Shown here one piece after another: positions 1 to 5,599 of a stretch of DNA of 9,653 nt. Positions within the stretch are counted from its first letter, which is position 1. Each line of letters starts with the position of its first letter. Made by a program: the position numbers and the translations under genes. The stretch is taken from contig CALMFL010000300.1 of the NCBI GenBank assembly GCA_937862595.1, positions 1-9,653 on the forward strand, given 5' to 3'. The DNA comes from an uncultured Fidelibacterota bacterium. Its GTDB lineage: Bacteria; Fidelibacterota; Fidelibacteria; Fidelibacterales; Fidelibacteraceae. Under the pieces are notes generated by a model that worked only from the letters and a program-made list of their open reading frames with translations, was not told the DNA's origin and did no database searches.

Positions 1-500
1 TCCATGGCCCAGTCGAAGACCTTCGGAGCGTTCGAACTGGTGCAGATAATGCCGTTGTGCAAGCCGACAAAGGCCTTGATATCGGCGGAGGAATTGATGT
101 AGGTGACGGGGATGATGGTCTCCGGCGTTCCGGAACTCAGGTGGTCCCACACCCTTTCCACCTCGCTGCGCCGCGCCATATCCGCCATGGCGCACCCTGC
201 CCGGAAATCGGGAATATAGACTTTTTGTTCATCCGCGCTCAGGATATCGGCGCATTCGGCCATAAAATACACCCCGCAAAAGACGATATGCTTTTTGTTC
301 ATCTCGGCCGCTTTCCGGCTCAGGACCAGGGAGTCCCCCGTCACATCGGCAAAACGGATCACATCGTTGCGCTGATAATGATGCCCCAGGATCACCAGAT
401 CCTTTTTCAGGACCTCTTTAAGTCCTGCGATCTCTTCCAGCACCTTCGGGTCCGAGTGCTCTTTTTTATAGGCGTTTACGCCGCGTTCGAAATCCGTCAT
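1..500 (-). CDS. nadA: Quinolinate synthase NadA, N-terminal 166 residues (3' end outside window)
   Basis: NadA is the [4Fe-4S] enzyme that condenses iminoaspartate with dihydroxyacetone phosphate to quinolinate in de novo NAD synthesis, in the cytoplasm. Translating from the ATG at 500 gives an open frame to the window edge with family hallmarks: GHHYQRNDV at residues 39-47, DVTGDSL at 52-58, VFCGVYFMAECADIL at 73-87, YINSSADIKA at 134-143 and CTSSNA at 153-158. Cys75 and Cys153 fit the first two cluster-ligating cysteines of the family; the third should lie in the missing C-terminal part. The start lies one base after the cobalamin adenosyltransferase stop. An AAGGG-type purine run sits about 13 nt upstream, a long spacing, so translational coupling is likely. 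The gene is cut by the window edge, and nothing in the visible part suggests decay. Confidence 0.95.
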   Translation of the reverse strand, partial: MTDFERGVNAYKKEHSDPKVLEEIAGLKEVLKKDLVILGHHYQRNDVIRFADVTGDSLVLSRKAAEMNKKHIVFCGVYFMAECADILSADEQKVYIPDFRAGCAMADMARRSEVERVWDHLSSGTPETIIPVTYINSSADIKAFVGLHNGIICTSSNAPKVFDWAM

Positions 501-501
501 G

Positions 502-1023
502 TTAATAATCTATCCCTTCCGATGCCGGTTCGTTCTTTTGAAAGGGGTGCTTGACCTCCAGCATCTCGGTGACCAGGTCCGCGCGGTCGATCAGGGCTTT
601 CGTCGCACCGCGTCCGGTAAGGATCAGGTGCAGTCCGTCGGGAACACCTTCCAGCAAGTCAAGCAGTTCCTTTTCTTCGACAAGCCCGACCATGACCGCG
701 GTCAGCACTTCGTCAAGCACCAGGATATCGTATTTTTTCGATCCCATTTTTTTACGGGCGAATTTCATCGCCTCGGACGCCGCCTTTTTATGATCGGCCT
801 CGCTGTGTCCGTCCCCCGGCAATTTATAGAAACCGATCCCTGCCTGAAAGACGTCGACAAGGTCCTTTAAATTGTGGCTGATCGCGTGGTGTTCCCCGTA
901 TTCCGTGCCGTCCTTGATGAACTGGACGATACAGGAGCGCTTCAGGTAACCGGCGGCGCGCAGGACGGTGCCCAGGGCGGCGCTTGTCTTTCCTTTTCCA
1001 TTCCCGGTGTAAATGATGAGCAT
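502..1023 (-). CDS. cobO: Cob(I)yrinic acid a,c-diamide adenosyltransferase (CobA/CobO/BtuR family)
   Basis: This ATP:corrinoid adenosyltransferase attaches the 5'-deoxyadenosyl group of ATP to the cobalt of cob(I)alamin or its precursors, making adenosylcobalamin in the cytoplasm. The 173-residue protein has the P-loop TGNGKGKTS at residues 6-14, QFIKDG at 34-39, the Walker B-like LVLDEV at 101-106, LILTGRGA at 133-140, ADLVTEM at 148-154, KHPF at 158-161, and the family's usual ending EGIDY. It is a little shorter than enterobacterial BtuR and lacks its N-terminal extension, as many homologues do. The ATG shares its A with the upstream TGA (TGATG), and AAGGAG at 1037-1032 lies 8 nt before it, so the start is firm. 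No other cobalamin gene is visible, which fits salvage or a scattered pathway. The symbol could equally be cobA or btuR. Confidence 0.95.
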   Translation of the reverse strand: MLIIYTGNGKGKTSAALGTVLRAAGYLKRSCIVQFIKDGTEYGEHHAISHNLKDLVDVFQAGIGFYKLPGDGHSEADHKKAASEAMKFARKKMGSKKYDILVLDEVLTAVMVGLVEEKELLDLLEGVPDGLHLILTGRGATKALIDRADLVTEMLEVKHPFQKNEPASEGIDY

Positions 1024-1223
1024 CAGAATTTCTCCTTATTGACGCATTCCGCAAAATAGTCATAGGACCGGTCGTAGGTCCCTTCGGTTTCGGGTGAAAA
1101 AAAGCACCCCGGGATCTGGCGCATCCTGCGATGATAGGATACGCATTCACAGCACATGCCTTTCCGGGAACAGGGGTAGGTGCAGGTGCACAGGCCTAGA
1201 TTTTCGGTTCTATTGCATTCCAT
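1023..1223 (-). CDS. Small Cys-rich protein, DUF6485-like
   Basis: This 66-residue protein has nine cysteines (3, 12, 14, 18, 24, 25, 27, 40, 60). Visible motifs are CTCTYPC at residues 12-18, SRKGMCCECV at 19-28, YHRR at 30-33, IPGCFF at 37-42 and TYDRS at 49-53. I recognise this as the pattern of the uncharacterised DUF6485 family, from memory and not from a search. The cysteine grouping suggests a zinc- or iron-sulfur-binding knuckle, but no function is known to me. There is no signal peptide or membrane segment, so it is probably cytoplasmic. The frame is open further upstream (to about 1403), but that part overlaps plsY and has no family resemblance. The ATG at 1223 has a good ribosome-binding site and follows the plsY stop by one base. 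Its TGA overlaps the next gene's ATG by one base. Confidence 0.85.
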   Translation of the reverse strand: MECNRTENLGLCTCTYPCSRKGMCCECVSYHRRMRQIPGCFFSPETEGTYDRSYDYFAECVNKEKF

Positions 1224-1224
1224 T

Positions 1225-2028
1225 TCAGTCCCTTTTTCTTCTGAGAACCTCTTCGCCCATCGGCATGGTTCTGCTGGGTTTCCGGTGATCCGACGCCGAG
1301 GGGAACACTTCGTACAAGCCTCTGAGCATGACCGCCTTAAGGGGTGATACTCCCTTCCGGACATCATCGCCGACACCGGGATTGTCAAGGACCCGCTGAA
1401 CAAAGAACATAATCATCCAGATCAGGGCGAACACGCTTAAAACCCGTTTGTCGGAGACGGGATCGCCGGTCAGTCGGGTAAAATCCCAGGAGAGCCAGGA
1501 GCTTTCCATATAGCCCTCCAGGTACCATAAGACGCCCATCACGGGGAACATCAGCAGCACGAGCAGATTGGCGATTGCGAGCCCGTGCTGCGCGTCCTTC
1601 CGGAACAGCAGCTGCGCCTGGGGCAGATGAACGAAGACAGCCCAAACCGGGCCGAAGAACAGCAGGTAGGATTCCAGGATGGCGAGGCCCTTCCCTCCCC
1701 GGAACCCGAGGAAAAGGGAATAATCGTGTCCGAGTATCACGAACGAGGCGGCGGTCAGGATGCGCCAGATATCGCCGCCGAAACTCCAGTCCATGATGTG
1801 GCGGATGAGCAAAACGGTCAGCAGGCCTTTGCCCATATCGAGGACAAGGGCGATAATCCCCGGCAGGGGCCCAACGGTCACAAAGACATTGGTCGCACCG
1901 GAATTTGCGCTCCCGGTCTTCCTCAGATCGGTCCCCGGCTTAAACGCGGACGCGATAAGCTGGGAAAAGGGGATGCTCCCCATGAGATAAGCCAGAATGA
2001 ACACTCCGGACAGTTTCAGAGCTTCCAT
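1225..2028 (-). CDS. plsY: Divergent PlsY-type glycerol-3-phosphate acyltransferase
   Basis: PlsY is an integral inner-membrane enzyme that transfers an acyl group from acyl phosphate to glycerol-3-phosphate, the first step of phosphatidic acid synthesis. The 267-residue protein shows the fold signatures GSIPFS (17-22), GTDLRKTGSANSGATNV (32-48), LDMGKG (63-68) and ILGHDYSLFLGFRGGKGLA (98-116), with about six hydrophobic segments up to residue 213. It departs from the family at conserved sites. SGN is SAN; the Arg after GATNV-x is Val50; and the late RHxxN motif appears as RVLDN (212-216), so its His is lost. It also carries a charged C-terminal tail of about 50 residues, making it longer than the usual 190-220. 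AAGGGA at 2039-2034 lies 5 nt before the ATG, which is one base past the regulator's stop. Membership of the family is clear. Whether it has canonical activity is uncertain; it could be a specialised paralogue. Confidence 0.85.
   Translation of the reverse strand: MEALKLSGVFILAYLMGSIPFSQLIASAFKPGTDLRKTGSANSGATNVFVTVGPLPGIIALVLDMGKGLLTVLLIRHIMDWSFGGDIWRILTAASFVILGHDYSLFLGFRGGKGLAILESYLLFFGPVWAVFVHLPQAQLLFRKDAQHGLAIANLLVLLMFPVMGVLWYLEGYMESSWLSWDFTRLTGDPVSDKRVLSVFALIWMIMFFVQRVLDNPGVGDDVRKGVSPLKAVMLRGLYEVFPSASDHRKPSRTMPMGEEVLRRKRD
1229..1234 (-). promoter_or_regulatory. Ribosome-binding site that fixes the start of the Cys-rich gene
   Basis: AAGGGA lies 5 nt before the ATG at 1223. It supports the 66-residue product over a 126-residue reading that would run back into plsY. 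Confidence 0.75.
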
Positions 2029-2029
2029 G

Positions 2030-3196
2030 CTAATCCCTTAAATCGTATTCCTTGATCTTCCGGTACAGGGTACGTTCGCTCATTCCCAGGGCCTGGGCGG
2101 TCTTTCTTTTTGAACCGTAAAAGCGTGCCAGCGTCCGGGAGATCATATCGCGTTCCACTTCCTGCATCGTACGGTCGTCCTGCGAGAGGTCAACCTGGAT
2201 CTCATGCGTGTCGGATTGCTGAATATAGCGCGAGATGTCCTTCATTTTGTTGAGCGTGACCTCATCCTTCAGGTCGATCAGGGAAAGCTTCTGCTTGATC
2301 TCCTCCACATCCTGGCGGATCAGGAAAAGCTGGCGTAAAATGAGCTCTCGCTCGACCTGTTCGGTCTCTTTGTTCACCCTGACCGGAAAGCGCGTGTCGT
2401 ACATGAAATTTCCGTCACCCTCGCTGTTCCCCAGATGGCGGCGGATGGTCTCGGGACGAAGGATCTTGTCTTCCTCGAGAACGAACACCGACTGGATAAA
2501 ATTCTTGAGTTCCCGGACGTTGCCTTCCCAGGAAGCCTGGGTGATCAGGTTCATGGCCTGGGGCGTGATCGGCTTGTAAGCCGCATGATGCTCGTCGGCG
2601 TACTGCATCATAAAGAACTCCGCCAGCATGGGGATATCCTCCCGGCGCTCCCGCAGCGGGGGAATGCGGATCATGATCGTTTTCAGACGGAAAAAGAGAT
2701 CTTTCCGGAACCTTCCGGCCTGCACTTCTTCGGACAGCTCCCGGTTCGTCGCCCCGATGACGCGGACGTCCACCCTGCGGCTGGTGCTCTCCCCCACCCG
2801 GGTGATCTCACCCTGTTCCAGGGTCCGCAGGAGCTTGACCTGCGTTTCCGCCGGCAGTTCCCCGATCTCGTCCAGTAGGATGGTTCCCTTGTCGGCGGTC
2901 TCAAAAAATCCCTTCCGGTCCTCAAGGGATCCGGTAAAGGAACCCTTTTTATGTCCGAAAAGCTCGGATTCGATGGTTCCCGCGGGGATGGCCCCGCAGT
3001 TGACGATCACATAGGGGCCGTGTTTGCGCAGGGAAAGATCATGGAGCGCCCGGGCCACCAGCTCTTTCCCGACGCCGCTTTCACCGTAGATCAGGATGCT
3101 GATATTGGAGGGAGCCACCTGCTCGATGGTCCGGATCACCTCGCGGATCTCTTCGGAACTGCCGATGATCCCGTATTTTTGTTCAATGGTTCTCAT
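2030..3196 (-). CDS. Sigma-54-dependent transcriptional activator without sensory domain (NtrC-type AAA+ and Fis HTH)
   Basis: This protein should remodel sigma-54 RNA polymerase at -24/-12 promoters using ATP. In the 388 residues, the AAA+ core starts almost at once: Walker A GESGVGKE at 38-45, the sigma-54 contact loop GSFTGS at 85-90 (consensus GAFTGA), Walker B ILLDEIGEL at 106-114, RKDLFFRL at 164-171 and WEGNVREL at 223-230 (usually WPGNVREL). Residues 276-335 form a charged, heptad-like linker that may be a coiled coil. A Fis-type helix-turn-helix, KRKTAQALGMSERTLYRKI, occupies 363-381. There is no receiver, GAF or PAS domain, so control may come from a partner protein, ligand binding to the linker, or expression level. 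An in-frame TGA lies just upstream of the ATG at 3196, and no Shine-Dalgarno precedes it, consistent with the leaderless promoter described separately. It heads the unit that continues into plsY. Confidence 0.93.
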   Translation of the reverse strand: MRTIEQKYGIIGSSEEIREVIRTIEQVAPSNISILIYGESGVGKELVARALHDLSLRKHGPYVIVNCGAIPAGTIESELFGHKKGSFTGSLEDRKGFFETADKGTILLDEIGELPAETQVKLLRTLEQGEITRVGESTSRRVDVRVIGATNRELSEEVQAGRFRKDLFFRLKTIMIRIPPLRERREDIPMLAEFFMMQYADEHHAAYKPITPQAMNLITQASWEGNVRELKNFIQSVFVLEEDKILRPETIRRHLGNSEGDGNFMYDTRFPVRVNKETEQVERELILRQLFLIRQDVEEIKQKLSLIDLKDEVTLNKMKDISRYIQQSDTHEIQVDLSQDDRTMQEVERDMISRTLARFYGSKRKTAQALGMSERTLYRKIKEYDLRD

Positions 3197-3202
3197 AGCC
3201 GA

Positions 3203-3231
3203 ATAATAGGCATATCATTCGCCATTTTCAA
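3203..3231 (-). promoter_or_regulatory. Sigma-70-like promoter of the activator gene, predicted leaderless start
   Basis: On the minus strand TTGAAA (3231-3226) and TATTAT (3208-3203) are separated by exactly 17 bp. Each hexamer differs from consensus by one base. Six bases separate the -10 box from the A of the ATG at 3196, so the predicted transcription start is that A itself or very near it. This agrees with the absence of a Shine-Dalgarno before the gene. The element lies in the only real gap between genes here. It is called by eye; the organism's own promoter consensus is unknown. Confidence 0.6.
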
Positions 3232-3268
3232 GCCTAAATTGTCATTTTGGCATATATTTTGTCATGTT
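3209..3268. promoter_or_regulatory. Phased short repeats and -24/-12-like motifs (possible operator region)
   Basis: On the plus strand GGCATAT occurs at 3209-3215 and 3249-3255, exactly 40 bp apart. TTGTCATTTT (3239-3248) and TTGTCATGTT (3259-3268) are exactly 20 bp apart. The minus strand at 3224-3209 reads TGGCGAATGATATGCC, with GG and GC at the 12-bp offset of sigma-54 promoters. It would start transcription about 2 nt before the activator's ATG. The plus strand at 3248-3263 reads TGGCATATATTTTGTC, also sigma-54-like but with GT in place of GC and facing the opposite way. The pattern could mean autoregulation by a regulator bound on one face of the helix. The repeats are short and chance is not excluded. 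Confidence 0.35.
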
Positions 3269-3280
3269 AACGGGAGCGGG

Positions 3281-4381
3281 TTATTTGAGTGTCTTGAGTA
3301 TGTCTTTGGCTTCGCGGACATGCGGAATGATCTCGATGGAATTGACGGTTTCCTCGTAATAGAGCTTTGCCGTCCGTACAAGCCCCATTTTCAAGTACAC
3401 GTCCCCGGTATATTTCAGGACGATGCTCTGGTACCAGGAATATTCGATGCTGTTCATTTCGTATACGCGATTAAAATTATCCAGGGCGGCGACATGCTCA
3501 TCCTTCAGCATGGCGCGAACGCCCTTCAGGAAGTAAAGGCGGGCGCGCCAGCCGGTGTCGTTTCGCAGCAGGCCTCCGTCCAGCAGTTTCGTGATCCGGC
3601 GGACATAGGCGTCCCCTTCCGCCCATTTCCCCTGATAATAGTCGCATTCGGCCGCAATGGCAAGCACTTCGAAGTTATCCGGGTATTCATCCAGGAATTC
3701 GCGGCACAGCGTTCGGCACCGGTCATAATCCGTCTTGTCGTACAGGTAAACGTACATCAGGACGATCGCGGCTTCCCAGCGGGTAAATATAGCGTTTTCG
3801 TAGGCGCTCCACAGGTCCCTGATGCCGTCGGAACTCGAATTCGCCATGAGCCCGCCCAGTCCGAAATTCCGGCCGACCACGGAAAGGTAGTAGTCGAAGG
3901 CGCCCGTTCCAAAATCCATTTCGTGGAAGGTGTTGTTGGAATAATAGTCAATATAGATCTTATTGGACAGGATCTTGGGCGCTTCCCGGATGATCATGAG
4001 GTATTCCATCTTGTTGAGATACACGCGCATTTTCCCGGCCAGCAGGACGGTGTAATAGAATTGCACCTGAACATCTTCCGGATGTTGAGAAAGATGATCT
4101 TCATAAAGCGTTCGGTAGGTCCGGATGGACTTGTCCGCTTCGCCGACCATGATGTCGTATTCGGCATTTGCCAGGCCCGAGCGGACCTTGATATAGGAGA
4201 GAAAGGCATAATAAGGGAAAGGATTCTCCGTTTGACCGATCTTTTCACGGCAGTAGGCTTCGGCTTCGTCAAAACGGTAATTGTAGAACAGGTCGAAGGC
4301 CGTGTGAAAATCCTCGTCGAGTCCCCAAAGCGCGGTGGACAGCATCAGGCACAGCAGGGCTATGTAGCGGTAATATTTCAT
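3281..4381 (-). CDS. Exported TPR-like solenoid protein, function unknown
   Basis: The 366-residue protein begins with a clear signal peptide (MKYYRYIALLCLMLSTALWG). The rest is almost entirely helical, with TPR-like pairs such as AFDLFYNYRFDEAEAYC (28-44), CRTLCREFLDEYPDNFEVL (222-240) and LKGVRAMLKDEHVAALDNF (285-303). The central motif DFGTGAFDYYLSVVG (156-170), followed by a long helix and then TPR pairs, resembles the arrangement of TTC39/IML2-like TPR proteins found in FCB bacteria. That comparison is from memory and tentative. There is no lipobox after the signal, so it is probably periplasmic. The start at 4381 is chosen because ATGA overlaps the SPOR gene's stop by 4 nt and begins a proper signal peptide; the frame is open 11 codons further but those residues are unlike an export signal. 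It is the last gene of the bat-containing run and probably a scaffold for protein contacts. Confidence 0.8.
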   Translation of the reverse strand: MKYYRYIALLCLMLSTALWGLDEDFHTAFDLFYNYRFDEAEAYCREKIGQTENPFPYYAFLSYIKVRSGLANAEYDIMVGEADKSIRTYRTLYEDHLSQHPEDVQVQFYYTVLLAGKMRVYLNKMEYLMIIREAPKILSNKIYIDYYSNNTFHEMDFGTGAFDYYLSVVGRNFGLGGLMANSSSDGIRDLWSAYENAIFTRWEAAIVLMYVYLYDKTDYDRCRTLCREFLDEYPDNFEVLAIAAECDYYQGKWAEGDAYVRRITKLLDGGLLRNDTGWRARLYFLKGVRAMLKDEHVAALDNFNRVYEMNSIEYSWYQSIVLKYTGDVYLKMGLVRTAKLYYEETVNSIEIIPHVREAKDILKTLK

Positions 4382-4815
4382 TTTGAAATGATGATCTTGC
4401 TCGGCACGACCCATGCGAACTTAAATCCCCGGCTCCTCATGCGTTCCTGCTGGACCTGGGCTTCTTCATTCGTCGGATAATTCCCGATCCGGACCTTATA
4501 GTTGGGCGGTTCAAAATCCACATAGACCGGCAGCGTGTAAAGAGAATCCGCAAGCGCCTTCACCGCGATCGCCTCGCTGAGGTCCTGTGTGGAGATCAGC
4601 TGGATCCGGAATCCCGATGCTTCGATAAACTCCTTGTTTTCCTGCGCGGGGTCTTTTTTAAATACCTCGTCGTCCAGAAAAAGGATGGTATTGAAATCCT
4701 TCATCCGATAGGGCTTCCTGACCTTGTCGGGACCCATGAACTCCTGCTGCTGTATCTGGGCGTGAAGTCCCGGAAGCAGACAGAGCGCAAAAAGAAATGC
4801 GTGATGGATTTTCAT
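4378..4815 (-). CDS. Exported SPOR-domain protein
   Basis: SPOR domains bind denuded glycan strands of peptidoglycan, commonly at division sites or sites of wall remodelling. This 145-residue protein has a signal peptide (MKIHHAFLFALCLLPGLHA), a variable segment (about 20-65), and a C-terminal SPOR domain at about 68-141: FRIQLISTQDLSEA, then VYVDFEPPNYKVRIGNYPT, then AQVQQERMRSRGFKFAWVV. A GTG at 4830 in the same frame would add five residues (MKYKK) and overlap batE by 11 nt. I prefer the ATG at 4815, which follows the batE stop by 4 nt and sits after an A-rich stretch. The stop overlaps the next gene's start (ATGA). Position directly after batE points to a periplasmic role linking the Bat proteins or the TPR protein to the cell wall; this is inference from context. 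Confidence 0.85.
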   Translation of the reverse strand: MKIHHAFLFALCLLPGLHAQIQQQEFMGPDKVRKPYRMKDFNTILFLDDEVFKKDPAQENKEFIEASGFRIQLISTQDLSEAIAVKALADSLYTLPVYVDFEPPNYKVRIGNYPTNEEAQVQQERMRSRGFKFAWVVPSKIIISK

Positions 4816-4819
4816 TTTT

Positions 4820-5599
4820 TTATATTTCACCCAGATGTTTCAGCCTGACCCATCCGACCTTATCGTCGAAGTAGCTGACTTTGGCCCATTCCTCCCCGAT
4901 CCGCTTATCGATCAGGACCTTCGATCCCTCATGCAGGAGAAACAAGGGCGTCGCCCCTTCGGCGGGTTCAGCGAGAATATACACTGATTCATCGAGAATG
5001 ACCGCATGCTTTTCATGTTTTCGTTCATAAGCGGTATCTGCGGAAACGGCTGCCAGGAGCGCGATCACGACCGCAAAGACCGAAACGAGCGTTATACCGG
5101 CGCCCTTATGGCTTTTACCGCTCATGCGCGCATGCAACCGGAAGGTCCCGAGGGTCACGGCAAGCAGGAACAGCATCAGGCCGATCAGGCGCACCGCCAG
5201 ATGGACCGGAAATTGTTTCTGCATGGATTCGTACCATCTGAAGAGGGGGAACATGTCGGGCAGGACCACCTTGTCGACCCGGTACTTTTCCGCGATCGAC
5301 AGATTATAGGAGATGTCCTTTTCCGAAGGGGCCAGCAGCTTCGCTTTTTCCCAATACTGAATGGCGGGGCCGATCCGTCCCTCCCTGAAATAGGCGTTCC
5401 CGAGATTATAATAAAGCTCCCAGCTGACCTTTCCCTGTGATTCCAGTTGACGGAATATGCTAACCGCCGCCGCATAATCTTCACTCACGTAGGCGGATAT
5501 GCCTTTTTTAAAGGCCGTCTCACGATTATAGCTGTCCAGATCGGCTGCGGGATACAGGAGAAGGGGGATCAGGAACACGATGAAGAGCATGCGTTTCAT
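4820..5599 (-). CDS. batE: BatE-like protein: TPR, two membrane helices, SH3-like domain
   Basis: BatE is a component of the Bat (Bacteroides aerotolerance) system, an envelope complex linked to oxidative or envelope stress; its biochemical role is unsettled. The 259 residues show a signal or anchor helix (4-18), TPRs at about 28-105 (GISAYVSEDYAAAVSIF, then LYYNLGNAYFREGRIGPAI), membrane helices at about 133-153 and 168-187, and a C-terminal bacterial SH3-like domain at about 197-255 (VYILAEPAEGATPLFLLHEG, then GWVRL). This order is that of BatE. The ATG at 5599 overlaps the batD stop (ATGA) and has an excellent ribosome-binding site. Both the TPR and SH3-like parts probably face the periplasm, ready for protein or peptide contacts. 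Confidence 0.85.
   Translation of the reverse strand: MKRMLFIVFLIPLLLYPAADLDSYNRETAFKKGISAYVSEDYAAAVSIFRQLESQGKVSWELYYNLGNAYFREGRIGPAIQYWEKAKLLAPSEKDISYNLSIAEKYRVDKVVLPDMFPLFRWYESMQKQFPVHLAVRLIGLMLFLLAVTLGTFRLHARMSGKSHKGAGITLVSVFAVVIALLAAVSADTAYERKHEKHAVILDESVYILAEPAEGATPLFLLHEGSKVLIDKRIGEEWAKVSYFDDKVGWVRLKHLGEI

Noticed and set aside
57..554. 165-codon open frame on the plus strand
   Set aside because: It is antisense to nadA, whose translation has unmistakable family motifs.
1224..1403. N-terminal extension of the Cys-rich protein to 126 residues
   Set aside because: It would overlap plsY by about 180 nt; the inner ATG at 1223 has a Shine-Dalgarno at 5 nt and begins the family-like sequence.
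1585..2055. 156-codon open frame on the plus strand
   Set aside because: It is antisense to plsY; low-complexity, charged translation without any family features.
3271..3280. CGGGAGCGGG just after the exported TPR gene as a terminator
   Set aside because: It is not self-complementary and no T-run follows on the minus strand; it is a G-rich patch only.
2951..4480. 509-codon open frame on the plus strand
   Set aside because: It lies antisense across two well-supported genes (the sigma-54 activator's start and the exported TPR gene), its translation has no recognisable domain, and it crosses the intergenic promoter region. It is a shadow of codon bias.
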